From Oxyruncus cristatus (taxonomy: Eukaryota > Chordata > Aves > Passeriformes > Cotingidae), in the NCBI GenBank assembly GCA_013399855.1, contig VXAY01005013.1, forward strand, positions 60,313 through 124,312: a stretch of 64,000 bases of DNA, given 5' to 3'. A model generated the notes under the pieces. The model was given only the letters and a program-made list of their open reading frames with translations, had not been told where the DNA came from and searched no databases. A program made the translations under genes and the position numbers. This document shows positions 33,801 through 40,383 of this stretch, in pieces; within the stretch, counting starts at the first letter, position 1, and every line of letters begins with the position of its first letter.

Positions 33801-34805
33801 TTTCTAAACCTTCCAAAACAGGGTGACTCTCACCAGAAAACCTCCCACACGGTCAGTGTTTTACCTTTGGCCAGAATTTCTTGTCTTATTTTCTGTTTCT
33901 CTTCAGCAGCCTCCATGCCCTCCTTTGACGCTCTGAACCTCCTTGACCGCTGCTGGTTCATTTTGGCACGTGGGGCCTAAAAAAGGAACGAGACGGGCTT
34001 GAAGGTCCTTTCCAACCCAAACCATTCCACGACTCTCTGTACTGAGGGGAGATGAGGATCAGGTGGGGAGAAAGACAAGCTTCCAGCCTCAAAGGTGCCT
34101 TAAGGCTGTGAAATATTCCGCACCACAAGTCCATCACTGCCCATCTGAAGTGCAGCTGCTCAAACCAGCCGCTCTGGTCTTCTCCAGCCTGCGGTGTAAA
34201 GTATTCCTTAAAGCCACAGAATGGAGGAGCAGAAGTAGTCTCAGAGTGTTACTGTCTTTTACAAGTTCCCAGCAAAGCTCAGGCTGCAGCAGACTCCATC
34301 AGCCAGCTCCTACAGCCCTGTGGATAACCAAATCCCAGGGGTACTACTAATAACCCTCACCAAAATTCAATTTTACCTACAGCTTTTTATTGTAGACAAC
34401 CACTTCCCAAAGGATCTTACGAGACCCGGTGGCATCTCCCCTGATTGTACAACTGGAAAGCAGCTGTATCAGTACTTACCACTCCATCTATGGCCATGTA
34501 AAGGAGTCTCCTCGGCCTCACGATGTTGAAGATCCTGTCAATGTACTCAAAAATCGCGACCATCATTTCATCCTCATTTTTGGGGGCTGGCCTAGAACAC
34601 AGGGCAGTCAAGTGAATGACTGGAAAGCTGCCACTGAAGAGACATGCTAGCTGTATAGAGGCAAAAAAGTGCCTTACTTGTCTTCTGGATGTGTGCAAGG
34701 GTGGATGATGCCGTTCATGTCCAAGTAGAGGTTATCGAACTCCACCTCGTTGGGGTTGGGTTTGCTTGTGTCGATGGGAACCTTGACTCCATTGCACTCC
34801 TTAGC
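3742..34805 (-). CDS. XRN2: XRN2, 5'-3' exoribonuclease 2 (coding exons 2-30)
   Basis: XRN2 is the processive nuclear 5'-3' exonuclease that degrades the uncapped downstream RNA after poly(A) cleavage (torpedo termination) and trims rRNA and snoRNA precursors. I recognise 29 coding exons on the minus strand. All have AG/GT borders and matching phases, and they total 2778 nt, or 925 codons plus stop. With a 25-codon exon 1 this equals the 950-residue vertebrate protein. Visible features, in that numbering, are the acidic exonuclease core (LDMNGII near 53-59, [12 protein letters not shown] 196-207, GADAD with D233 and D235), a CCHC zinc knuckle (263-276), [11 protein letters not shown] (341-351), a basic stretch near 415-426, an acidic Ser-rich linker (about 490-510), the second conserved XRN region (511-680), and a Pro/Gly/Gln-rich tail ending RYSWN. 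No frameshift or stop is seen. Exon 1 is missing from the readable sequence. Confidence 0.97.
3805..7153 (-). other. XRN2 intron 29
   Basis: No gene is seen. It contains a long hairpin of T and A tracts (4205-4258), an (AAC)-rich A-tract near 5278-5330, and a near-palindrome around 5144-5163. The rest is unremarkable. Confidence 0.7.
4205..4258. repeat. Inverted repeat, 21-bp stem
   Basis: Arms 4205-4225 and 4238-4258 pair over 21 positions, with one T:G pair at 4215/4248 and a 12-nt loop. The outer part pairs a T-tract with an A-tract; the inner 11 bases are of mixed sequence, so this is not simply poly-T facing poly-A. No element family is recognised. Confidence 0.8.
7154..7292 (-). CDS. 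XRN2: XRN2 exon 29
   Basis: Residues 884-930, including [15 protein letters not shown] and a Gln/Pro-rich stretch ending MDRGRQ. This is part of the low-complexity C-terminal tail. Acceptor GCAG and donor GTAGGA are visible. Confidence 0.93.
7860..8190. promoter_or_regulatory. Candidate conserved enhancer in XRN2 intron 28
   Basis: A compact, repeat-free stretch with homeodomain-type ATTA/TAAT cores. It contains an RFX X-box match at 7965-7977: GTGACC, one spacer base, AGCAAC, fitting GTNRCC-N-RGYAAC. Enhancer status is inferred from composition and from proximity to NKX2-4; conservation was not tested. Confidence 0.35.
8404..8502. repeat. Tandem duplication, two copies of about 50 bp
   Basis: Copy 1 is 8404-8453 and copy 2 is 8454-8502. 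They differ by a T/G change and a short GG/A indel. Each copy begins ATCCCAGATTTACC and contains the inverse TGGGAT, so each can form a small hairpin. Confidence 0.9.
10860..11400. promoter_or_regulatory. Candidate conserved enhancer in XRN2 intron 28
   Basis: About 540 bp of evenly mixed, repeat-free sequence with several TAAT/ATTA and AATCAATGG-like motifs, bounded on one side by a T23 tract. Proposed by composition only. Confidence 0.25.
11403..11425. repeat. Poly-T tract (23 bases)
   Basis: An uninterrupted run of T on the plus strand, which is A23 in the XRN2 transcript. It may be the tail of an old retroposon, but no body is recognisable next to it. Confidence 0.95.
11640..11700 (-). 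CDS. XRN2: XRN2 exon 28
   Basis: Residues 864-884, [21 protein letters not shown], matching the human NMRPQDSWRGPPPLFQQ region. Acceptor CCAG and donor GTAAGG are visible. Confidence 0.94.
13840..14100. promoter_or_regulatory. Candidate conserved enhancer in XRN2 intron 27
   Basis: A repeat-free stretch with a TCF/LEF-like ATCAAAG (13978-13984), forkhead-like TGTTTAC, and several homeodomain ATTA cores. Proposed from motif density only. Confidence 0.25.
15265..15305. repeat. A-rich microsatellite
   Basis: A19 followed by about three GAAAAAA units on the plus strand. Confidence 0.95.
16129..16256 (-). CDS. XRN2: XRN2 exon 27
   Basis: Residues 821-864, starting [16 protein letters not shown] and ending [13 protein letters not shown]. 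Human XRN2 has a related Gly/Pro/Tyr-rich stretch here (GHVMPRGSGTGIYSN). Phases fit both neighbours. Confidence 0.94.
17297..17431 (-). CDS. XRN2: XRN2 exon 26
   Basis: Residues 776-821, including [13 protein letters not shown] and [17 protein letters not shown], a well conserved motif ahead of the disordered tail. Acceptor AAAAG and donor GTGAGC are visible. Confidence 0.96.
17531..17599 (-). CDS. XRN2: XRN2 exon 25
   Basis: Residues 753-776, with [20 protein letters not shown], closely matching human [19 protein letters not shown]. Acceptor TCTAG and donor GTAAGT are visible. Confidence 0.96.
18888..18944 (-). CDS. XRN2: XRN2 exon 24
   Basis: Residues 734-753, reading [18 protein letters not shown]. 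Human has [17 protein letters not shown] at this position. Acceptor CCAG and donor GTCAGT are visible. Confidence 0.95.
20047..20126 (-). CDS. XRN2: XRN2 exon 23
   Basis: Residues 708-734, including [19 protein letters not shown] and AVLPDQ. Acceptor CACAG and donor GTGAGT are visible. Confidence 0.96.
20217..20314 (-). CDS. XRN2: XRN2 exon 22
   Basis: Residues 675-707, including [18 protein letters not shown] and [13 protein letters not shown], conserved in the second XRN region. Confidence 0.96.
20841..20913. repeat. 21-bp minisatellite abutting the XRN2 exon 21 donor
   Basis: Three complete 21-bp units (20841-20861, 20862-20882, 20883-20903) plus a 10-bp partial unit. The partial unit runs into the exon 21 donor (exon border at 20916). 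Units differ by a single C/T. The array lies just inside intron 21. Confidence 0.95.
20916..20999 (-). CDS. XRN2: XRN2 exon 21
   Basis: Residues 647-675, [20 protein letters not shown] then YPDLTPEE, nearly identical to the human segment. Donor GTAAGA borders the minisatellite. Confidence 0.97.
22047..22119 (-). CDS. XRN2: XRN2 exon 20
   Basis: Residues 623-647, [20 protein letters not shown] then YAWQG. Acceptor GACAG and donor GTGAAA are visible. Confidence 0.97.
22590..22679 (-). CDS. XRN2: XRN2 exon 19
   Basis: Residues 593-622, [20 protein letters not shown] then [10 protein letters not shown]. This is a strongly conserved XRN core segment. Confidence 0.97.
22772..22879 (-). CDS. XRN2: XRN2 exon 18
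   Basis: Residues 557-592, [20 protein letters not shown] then [16 protein letters not shown]. The [13 protein letters not shown] motif is universal among XRN family enzymes. Confidence 0.97.
22880..25031 (-). other. XRN2 intron 17
   Basis: No gene. It contains an antisense-oriented CR1 tail (24772-24898) and a two-copy 22-bp direct repeat at 24263-24300. The rest is unremarkable. Confidence 0.7.
24772..24898 (-). mobile_element. CR1 LINE 3'-end fragment
   Basis: From GAATCACTGAGGTTGGAAAA onward, the sequence matches the reverse complement of the 3' end of chicken-repeat-1 LINEs: a GGTTGGAAAAGACCTC core, then GAGTCCAACC, GTGCCACGTC and CGCCTCCAGGGG. It is a typical 5'-truncated copy of about 125 bp. 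It lies in the same transcriptional sense as XRN2 and supports an avian host. Confidence 0.85.
25032..25167 (-). CDS. XRN2: XRN2 exon 17
   Basis: Residues 511-556, [20 protein letters not shown] then [17 protein letters not shown]. This is the start of the second conserved XRN region. Confidence 0.98.
25168..27173 (-). other. XRN2 intron 16
   Basis: A 2.0-kb intron with no gene. It includes a perfect 10-bp-stem hairpin at 26123-26148; nothing else is recognised. Confidence 0.7.
26123..26148. repeat. Perfect inverted repeat, 10-bp stem
   Basis: TTTAAAGTGG, a 6-nt loop, then CCACTTTAAA. It is followed by an AT-rich palindromic TAAATATTTAAATATT stretch. Confidence 0.9.
27174..27295 (-). CDS. 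XRN2: XRN2 exon 16
   Basis: Residues 471-511, including [18 protein letters not shown] and [17 protein letters not shown]. This is the Ser/Gly linker with a basic, likely nuclear-localising KRK followed by an acidic run. Confidence 0.96.
28271..28402 (-). CDS. XRN2: XRN2 exon 15
   Basis: Residues 427-470, [20 protein letters not shown] onward with [11 protein letters not shown]. It matches the human RDQPAFTPSG...NPRQAAYEMRM linker but is more divergent, as expected of a disordered region. Confidence 0.94.
29086..29130 (-). CDS. XRN2: XRN2 exon 14
   Basis: A 45-nt exon encoding residues 412-426, [15 protein letters not shown], a strongly basic patch. Phase 0 at both ends. Confidence 0.95.
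30050..30157 (-). CDS. XRN2: XRN2 exon 13
   Basis: Residues 376-411, [20 protein letters not shown] then [16 protein letters not shown]. Donor GTAATT is less canonical but the phase fits. Confidence 0.97.
30247..30304 (-). CDS. XRN2: XRN2 exon 12
   Basis: Residues 356-375, [20 protein letters not shown]. Acceptor TTAG and donor GTAAGA are visible. Confidence 0.97.
30391..30524 (-). CDS. XRN2: XRN2 exon 11
   Basis: Residues 312-356, [20 protein letters not shown] onward, with [27 protein letters not shown] carries one of the metal-binding aspartates of the exonuclease core. Confidence 0.98.
30616..30690 (-). CDS. XRN2: XRN2 exon 10
   Basis: Residues 287-311, [20 protein letters not shown] then CVLRE. 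The human segment is HDELADSLPCAEGEFIFLRL, so this is one of the more divergent core exons. Confidence 0.95.
31090..31247 (-). CDS. XRN2: XRN2 exon 9 (zinc knuckle)
   Basis: Residues 234-286. It starts with the second Asp of the catalytic GADAD motif (D235; alanine at this site inactivates human XRN2) and continues [25 protein letters not shown] zinc knuckle, [14 protein letters not shown], occupies 263-276. Confidence 0.98.
31575..31625 (-). CDS. XRN2: XRN2 exon 8
   Basis: A 51-nt exon, residues 217-234, [18 protein letters not shown], carrying catalytic D233. Acceptor ACAG and donor GTGAGT are visible. Confidence 0.97.
31728..31800 (-). CDS. XRN2: XRN2 exon 7
   Basis: Residues 193-217, [20 protein letters not shown] then RRQR. 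The SD...GEGEHK acidic residues coordinate the catalytic metals in XRN enzymes. Confidence 0.98.
31801..32900 (-). other. XRN2 intron 6
   Basis: A 1.1-kb intron. Apart from a CRE-like TGACGTCA at 32190-32197, nothing is recognised. Confidence 0.65.
32901..32990 (-). CDS. XRN2: XRN2 exon 6
   Basis: Residues 163-192, [20 protein letters not shown] then [10 protein letters not shown]. Acceptor TCAG and donor GTGAGT are visible. Confidence 0.98.
33069..33127 (-). CDS. XRN2: XRN2 exon 5
   Basis: Residues 143-162, [20 protein letters not shown]. Acceptor CTAG and donor GTGAGT are visible. Confidence 0.97.
33865..33976 (-). CDS. XRN2: XRN2 exon 4
   Basis: Residues 106-143, [20 protein letters not shown] then [18 protein letters not shown]. 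The basic [13 protein letters not shown] segment binds the 5' phosphate in XRN enzymes. The acceptor lies only about 12 bp from a CR1 fragment. Confidence 0.98.
33989..34040 (+). mobile_element. CR1 LINE 3'-terminal fragment
   Basis: GGCTTGAAGGTCCTTTCCAA, then CCCAAACCATTCCACGACTC, is the extreme 3' end of CR1 with a degenerate terminal ATTCTATG-type repeat. It lies antisense to XRN2, in intron 3, and ends close to the exon 4 acceptor. Confidence 0.75.
34480..34591 (-). CDS. XRN2: XRN2 exon 3
   Basis: Residues 68-105, [20 protein letters not shown] then [18 protein letters not shown]. The Asp in MAIDGV is a conserved XRN catalytic-core residue. Confidence 0.98.
34678..34805 (-). CDS. XRN2: XRN2 exon 2 (first readable coding exon)
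   Basis: Residues 26-68, [20 protein letters not shown] then [18 protein letters not shown]. It starts in phase 0 after acceptor CCCAG, as expected after the 25-codon exon 1 of vertebrate XRN2 (beginning MGVPAFFRWLS), which I do not find in readable sequence. Confidence 0.98.
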
Positions 34806-37800
34806 CTGGGGGTGCAGTCAGGACAAAGGTTTCAGTACCCATAACCAGGAGTTATGAATGAACAGCCTCGAAAAAGTCTTTTTTTTTTTTCCTCCAGTGG
34901 CAGCAGAAGAAAAAGCTGGCAACAAGTGCCCACATAATCACTTGAAGCTGCACCTTTCACTATTAAATAGATCTTTTTAAAAAAAACCTGTTTTTAAACA
35001 AGCACAACCAGAAAATGTTACGGCAGAGTTGTTGATTTCTGCTGAAAAGAGAAGTTTCCACATCTCGTATTATTCCGGACAGCAATTCCTTATTGCTGCC
35101 AGGACCATACTGATTGCTCTGCAAGGAGGAAGGAGAGATCCTTTCAGATCCCCCCAGCCAAGCCTACACATTGGGTCTTTATATCTTTCCTTTCCTCACG
35201 GCCAGCAAAAGCACTGAGATGCTTAAAGTCCTGAAGTCTTCAGCTCCTGCCTCCAAGTTTGTCTGTGGATAGATCTGGAGTGCTAAATAAAATCCAGACA
35301 TTACCTTCTTCCCTCTGATGCTTCCCCTCTTCCTTGGTGTTTTTTCTACTGCCCAAAGAAGGTGGAACTCGGCTCACAGTGCAGATGGGAAATGCCACGA
35401 GAACTTCTCATCATCCTAAACCCTCCCCAAGCCACCTGTGTTCCTGGACTACTCCAGCAGCGGATTCTTCAACAAGGTGGGTCCGCGACCACGGTCAGTT
35501 TTGTTTCCTCACCGTAATTTGGGTTTGTTTGTTTTGTTTCGGGTTCTGTTGTTGTTGGGTTTGTGGTTTGGGTTTTTTTTTTTTTTGTTAGTTTGGTCAA
35601 AGGACAATCAGCCCTGATTTTCCTGTCCCTCTCCAACACTCACTCCCTCTCCGTTTCAAGGCAACACCTCCAGCCACACACGTAACACACCGGATTAAAC
35701 CCCAGCAGCATGGAAGAGACACGAGCTGAGCAAGGAAAAGCCCCACGATTTCCACAGAAATTGTGGCTGGAACAGGCTGGAACATCCCACAAAGGTGGAA
35801 TGAAGCATGCTCTTGAACAGCCTGGCATCAAGCACAATTAAAAAAGGAATGGCATGTTCTGAGGCATGAACTTATCCCTGTCTTACAAGGCCAAAAGGAA
35901 AGCCCCTAAAGCGACATAAGTCTTCATTTGGCAGTTACATTTCTCACAGCCACGGGTGCGTGGAATTCTTTCGGGGCAATCTGTGGAGTGATTTTTAAAT
36001 AACTGAACACTAAGTCCCCCTGTTTTAAAGAGGGGAAATTTCTGCTAATTCACATCTTCCTAATACTCGGGTTCTACTTGATCCCCCCCCGCCCCTCTTG
36101 CCCGAGCTGAACGGGATCCAGGGGACATCAAAGCCTTACAACTTTGTGACATGGAAAATAAACTCGCCCCGCCACAGACACGATTTCCAGTCGCCAAGGC
36201 AAAGCACAGTAAGTGTGATCTCGTTCAGAGCCTTCACAACCAGTTTCCATCTGCACAGCCCCACAAACCCATCAGGTTTTTCATGTAGCAGCCTTGTAGA
36301 AGGTTTAAGTATCTGGCAGCGATATCTCTTGTGATATAACTAAACTGTTCACTTCTAATCTACAGCCTCTTTTGAAACCATTGAAAACAGATCTTCAAAC
36401 ATGATACTTTGGTTGCAGCTTTATTAATTCGTATCAATTTGATTAAGAATATTCTCTCCTGGATTTTTTATTATCTTCAAGATCTTCCTCTCATTCTTCC
36501 TGCTCAGCTTAAGAAGAAGATTATTTCTTTTTCTTAAATCTGATTAATCTAGCAAGGTAAGAGAACAAGGATCAACTTTTTAATATTTCAAAGAGACAAG
36601 CTACCAGGAGATACAAAATTTCTGATTAGAGAGATTTATAGCAATCCTAAAACACACACGGAGCTGATTACATCGTGAGAGAAGCTTAAATTCATCTACA
36701 GTAAGACAAACTACAGCTTCTCCCTGCTGTCCTGCGCTGCTCTCAGATTTATGGCCAGATTTGAATATGAAAAATGTTAATGAGCACGATTTATCCGAGC
36801 GCTGTCCTGGCTGTAATTGCAACGTGCTCTCGAGTAGGAACAAGGCAATGTGAGGGAGGCCGTGGGAGCTGCCACTCCAGTTACTGTAACTCTAACTCGG
36901 CCCCACACAATTTGTTGTGTCTTTCCACTCATCCTAACAGAAAGAACTTTAACTGTTACGAGCTCAGTTATTAAAGCCCAGCAAAAAGGACCTAAACAGT
37001 AAAACCAGATCTACCCAAACCTTTGTTTTCCCTAAATATGAGAGCAGCTTTGATTACGCAGAGATTCATCTGAATGGTTACCAGTGTGATGAAAAAGGTA
37101 AGTCCCCAGCTCTCAGAGAAACCCTGTACCCAACTGTTACAGATGTATTTGCTCTTTAAATTGGGGCTGCTTTTAAATGACAGATCTTAAAGAGTTATCC
37201 AGAAAGACCTGGATCTCCAGCAGGCACGAACATGGCACATGTCCATGACAGCCCCTAAACCAAGGGACCCCCAGACCCCGTCAGGGATAACAACACCCAG
37301 GAGTTTGGTACAGCAGCAGAACAACCAATGCTGCTGTGGCAGCTCAGATCAGAGCCAGAACTCACAGGAGCTCAGAATTTAGGGAAACTTTTAAGCCCCA
37401 ACCCCCCCTTTTTTCTAGAATAGTTCCCCAGAAAAACATTTAGATCTTAATTATGCACCTGTTAAAAACTCACTTCTTGCACTGACAGGTAAAATAAAGT
37501 TCACACCTCACACCCAGAGAGGCTGAAACCACAACTGTAATAAAACCGCCAGAGTCACTCACAGTTTTAACCAAATCTCTGATTCTGCTTCACTGCTTGA
37601 ATCTGAAAAGCAAAAACACCCTGAAAAGCACAGAACTGAACACCAAAAGTGACCTGAAAACCTCCTGCAGGCAGGGCACACGTGCAGCCTCAGCACGGAA
37701 TTCCTCTCTTCCCTTCTCTCCTCCACCTTGCTCCCGCACTTCCTCCCCTTCCCAGGTGCTTCCCCAGGGTGAGGCACAGCTCTCCCGACGCAGGAGGAGG

Positions 37801-39068
37801 CAGATGAGGCACACGCTCAGCAGCAGAGACCTCAACTTCCCAAAGCACAGTTTGGAAGGGCAGAACCCGGCCAAAGAGAATACAAAGTATCCGGAAAAGT
37901 TTACAGGAAAGGCAGTTTGGGAAGCGTGAACTCCAGCGTTTGTCTTCTCAGAAACACTCTGACTTAGCCCTGGGCTAACAGGGCACTGTAAAACCACCAC
38001 GGTGCAGCTACTCAGAGGCTGTAGACGAAGGGAGAGACCCCTCCATCCTCCCTGTCACCTCCCGCCACATCCCTTGGCATGGCACAACATTCCCGTGGCT
38101 GCAGGGATGTGCCCTAAGCAACCAGCCTACTAAAAACATGTCAACAAACATCATTTCAGCTCAAAGCCACCAGCAGCAAGGCTGGGGCCGAGCCCTCACC
38201 AAAAGCACCTCCTGTGCTACGGAAAGCCAGATTCTACAGCGTGCCTTCGGAAAAATCGGCCCCGCGTTCGGGCAGGAGAGAGTTTTCTCCCGTACAGAGA
38301 AAACACCAGCAACGAGACAAAAACTCCTGAGGCTGCTCGTGGCTACAGAGCACAAGCACAGACTTGTTCCGAGTCTTGGACACAGCGTGATACCCTGGGT
38401 TTGCGGGGGTAGTCCAAAAATAAAACGCCAGGGTGAAGAGGAAGCTGGAGTGAAATAAAAGACGGATAAAATAACGAGCGAGACCTGAGAATGACCCAGC
38501 TGGGAGTTATCGAGGAGGCTGAGAGCCCCAGGGATCAGACTGCCATGTGCACACCGGGGTACCTCTCATCTCCCACAAACCCCCTGCAGCTCCAAGGGAC
38601 AGCCCAGTTCCTTCTCCAGTGCCCCGCTCCTGCCCTCACTTCTGGCATCCCCTCTCCCAGTCCCACATCCCCAGCAGGACCCCGGCACTGATGTTCCTGC
38701 AAACAGGGAGGTCTCCGGGAAATTGAGACGCTCCCAGCCCCACAAATTGTTTTTAACTGTTTCCGTTGCATTTCCTCCCTCTTCCCAAGACAGGCAGCTG
38801 CACTTGTGTTTTCAGCAAGCCCCGGAGCTCACTGCAGCTCCTAATTCCCAGAAAAAGAGCTGTGGAAAGCAGGGACCAGGAACAACACCCAAGAAACAGC
38901 AAACAGCACCGCCCCTGCTCCCTGCTCAACCCAAACCACTGTCACAAGTCCTACTTTTTCTGCCCAGGGCTGCACAAAGGCAGAGCCCACCACTCCGGGA
39001 AGGGCCAGGATTCCAGGGAACGGGCTGGAGACCGGGAAATCGCGGGACAAACCCGATTCCCTGCTCCA
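34806..39068 (-). other. Probable XRN2 intron 1
   Basis: No exon 1 coding sequence is found here. It holds a GT-rich low-complexity tract (35515-35589) and AT-rich, homeodomain-core-rich sequence at about 36340-36960; nothing else is recognised. Confidence 0.55.
35515..35589. repeat. GT-rich low-complexity tract
   Basis: TTTG- and TTGG-rich sequence ending in a run of about 15 T. Confidence 0.9.
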
Positions 39069-39257
39069 GGCGCCCGTTCATTCCCCAGCCCCATGCGCCC
39101 ATTCCCCTGTTCCATGGGCCCATTCCCGCTGCTCCATGGGCCCATTCCCCAGCCCCATGGGCCCATTCCCGCTGCTCCATGCGCCCATTCCCGCTGCTCC
39201 ATGCGCCCATTCCCGCTGCTCCATGCGCCCATTCCCCAGCCCCATGGGCCCATTCCC
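39069..39257. repeat. 21/22-bp GC-rich minisatellite (left side of gap)
   Basis: About nine tandem units built on GCGCCCATTCCC, alternating two unit endings, GCTGCTCCAT (22 bp) and CAGCCCCAT (21 bp). The array runs directly into the N gap, so its true length is unknown. Confidence 0.95.
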
Positions 39258-40231
39258 NNNNNNNNNNNNNNNNNNNNNNNNNNNNNNNNNNNNNNNNNNN
39301 NNNNNNNNNNNNNNNNNNNNNNNNNNNNNNNNNNNNNNNNNNNNNNNNNNNNNNNNNNNNNNNNNNNNNNNNNNNNNNNNNNNNNNNNNNNNNNNNNNNN
39401 NNNNNNNNNNNNNNNNNNNNNNNNNNNNNNNNNNNNNNNNNNNNNNNNNNNNNNNNNNNNNNNNNNNNNNNNNNNNNNNNNNNNNNNNNNNNNNNNNNNN
39501 NNNNNNNNNNNNNNNNNNNNNNNNNNNNNNNNNNNNNNNNNNNNNNNNNNNNNNNNNNNNNNNNNNNNNNNNNNNNNNNNNNNNNNNNNNNNNNNNNNNN
39601 NNNNNNNNNNNNNNNNNNNNNNNNNNNNNNNNNNNNNNNNNNNNNNNNNNNNNNNNNNNNNNNNNNNNNNNNNNNNNNNNNNNNNNNNNNNNNNNNNNNN
39701 NNNNNNNNNNNNNNNNNNNNNNNNNNNNNNNNNNNNNNNNNNNNNNNNNNNNNNNNNNNNNNNNNNNNNNNNNNNNNNNNNNNNNNNNNNNNNNNNNNNN
39801 NNNNNNNNNNNNNNNNNNNNNNNNNNNNNNNNNNNNNNNNNNNNNNNNNNNNNNNNNNNNNNNNNNNNNNNNNNNNNNNNNNNNNNNNNNNNNNNNNNNN
39901 NNNNNNNNNNNNNNNNNNNNNNNNNNNNNNNNNNNNNNNNNNNNNNNNNNNNNNNNNNNNNNNNNNNNNNNNNNNNNNNNNNNNNNNNNNNNNNNNNNNN
40001 NNNNNNNNNNNNNNNNNNNNNNNNNNNNNNNNNNNNNNNNNNNNNNNNNNNNNNNNNNNNNNNNNNNNNNNNNNNNNNNNNNNNNNNNNNNNNNNNNNNN
40101 NNNNNNNNNNNNNNNNNNNNNNNNNNNNNNNNNNNNNNNNNNNNNNNNNNNNNNNNNNNNNNNNNNNNNNNNNNNNNNNNNNNNNNNNNNNNNNNNNNNN
40201 NNNNNNNNNNNNNNNNNNNNNNNNNNNNNNN
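39258..40231. other. Assembly gap (974 N); likely hides XRN2 exon 1 and promoter
   Basis: A run of N bounded by two different GC-rich tandem repeats. It lies upstream of XRN2 exon 2 and before the end of KIZ, exactly where the XRN2 CpG-island promoter and exon 1 would be expected. Assigning exon 1 to this gap is inference. Confidence 0.6.
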
Positions 40232-40383
40232 GCAGCTCCCGGGGCACCAGAGGGACACCCACACGGGGGAGAGGCAAAGCCTGGGGCACCCCTACGTGAT
40301 ACCCACACGGGGGAAAGGCAAAGCCTGGGGCACCCCAAAGGGACACCTACACGGGGCAAAGGCAAAGCCTGGGGGCAGGTGTG
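40232..40383. repeat. 44-bp GC-rich minisatellite (right side of gap)
   Basis: Roughly three and a half units with a 44-bp period. The shared ACCCACACGG/ACCTACACGG element starts at 40257, 40301 and 40345, and each unit contains GGCAAAGCCTGGGGCACC. It is unrelated to the repeat on the left of the gap. Confidence 0.93.
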
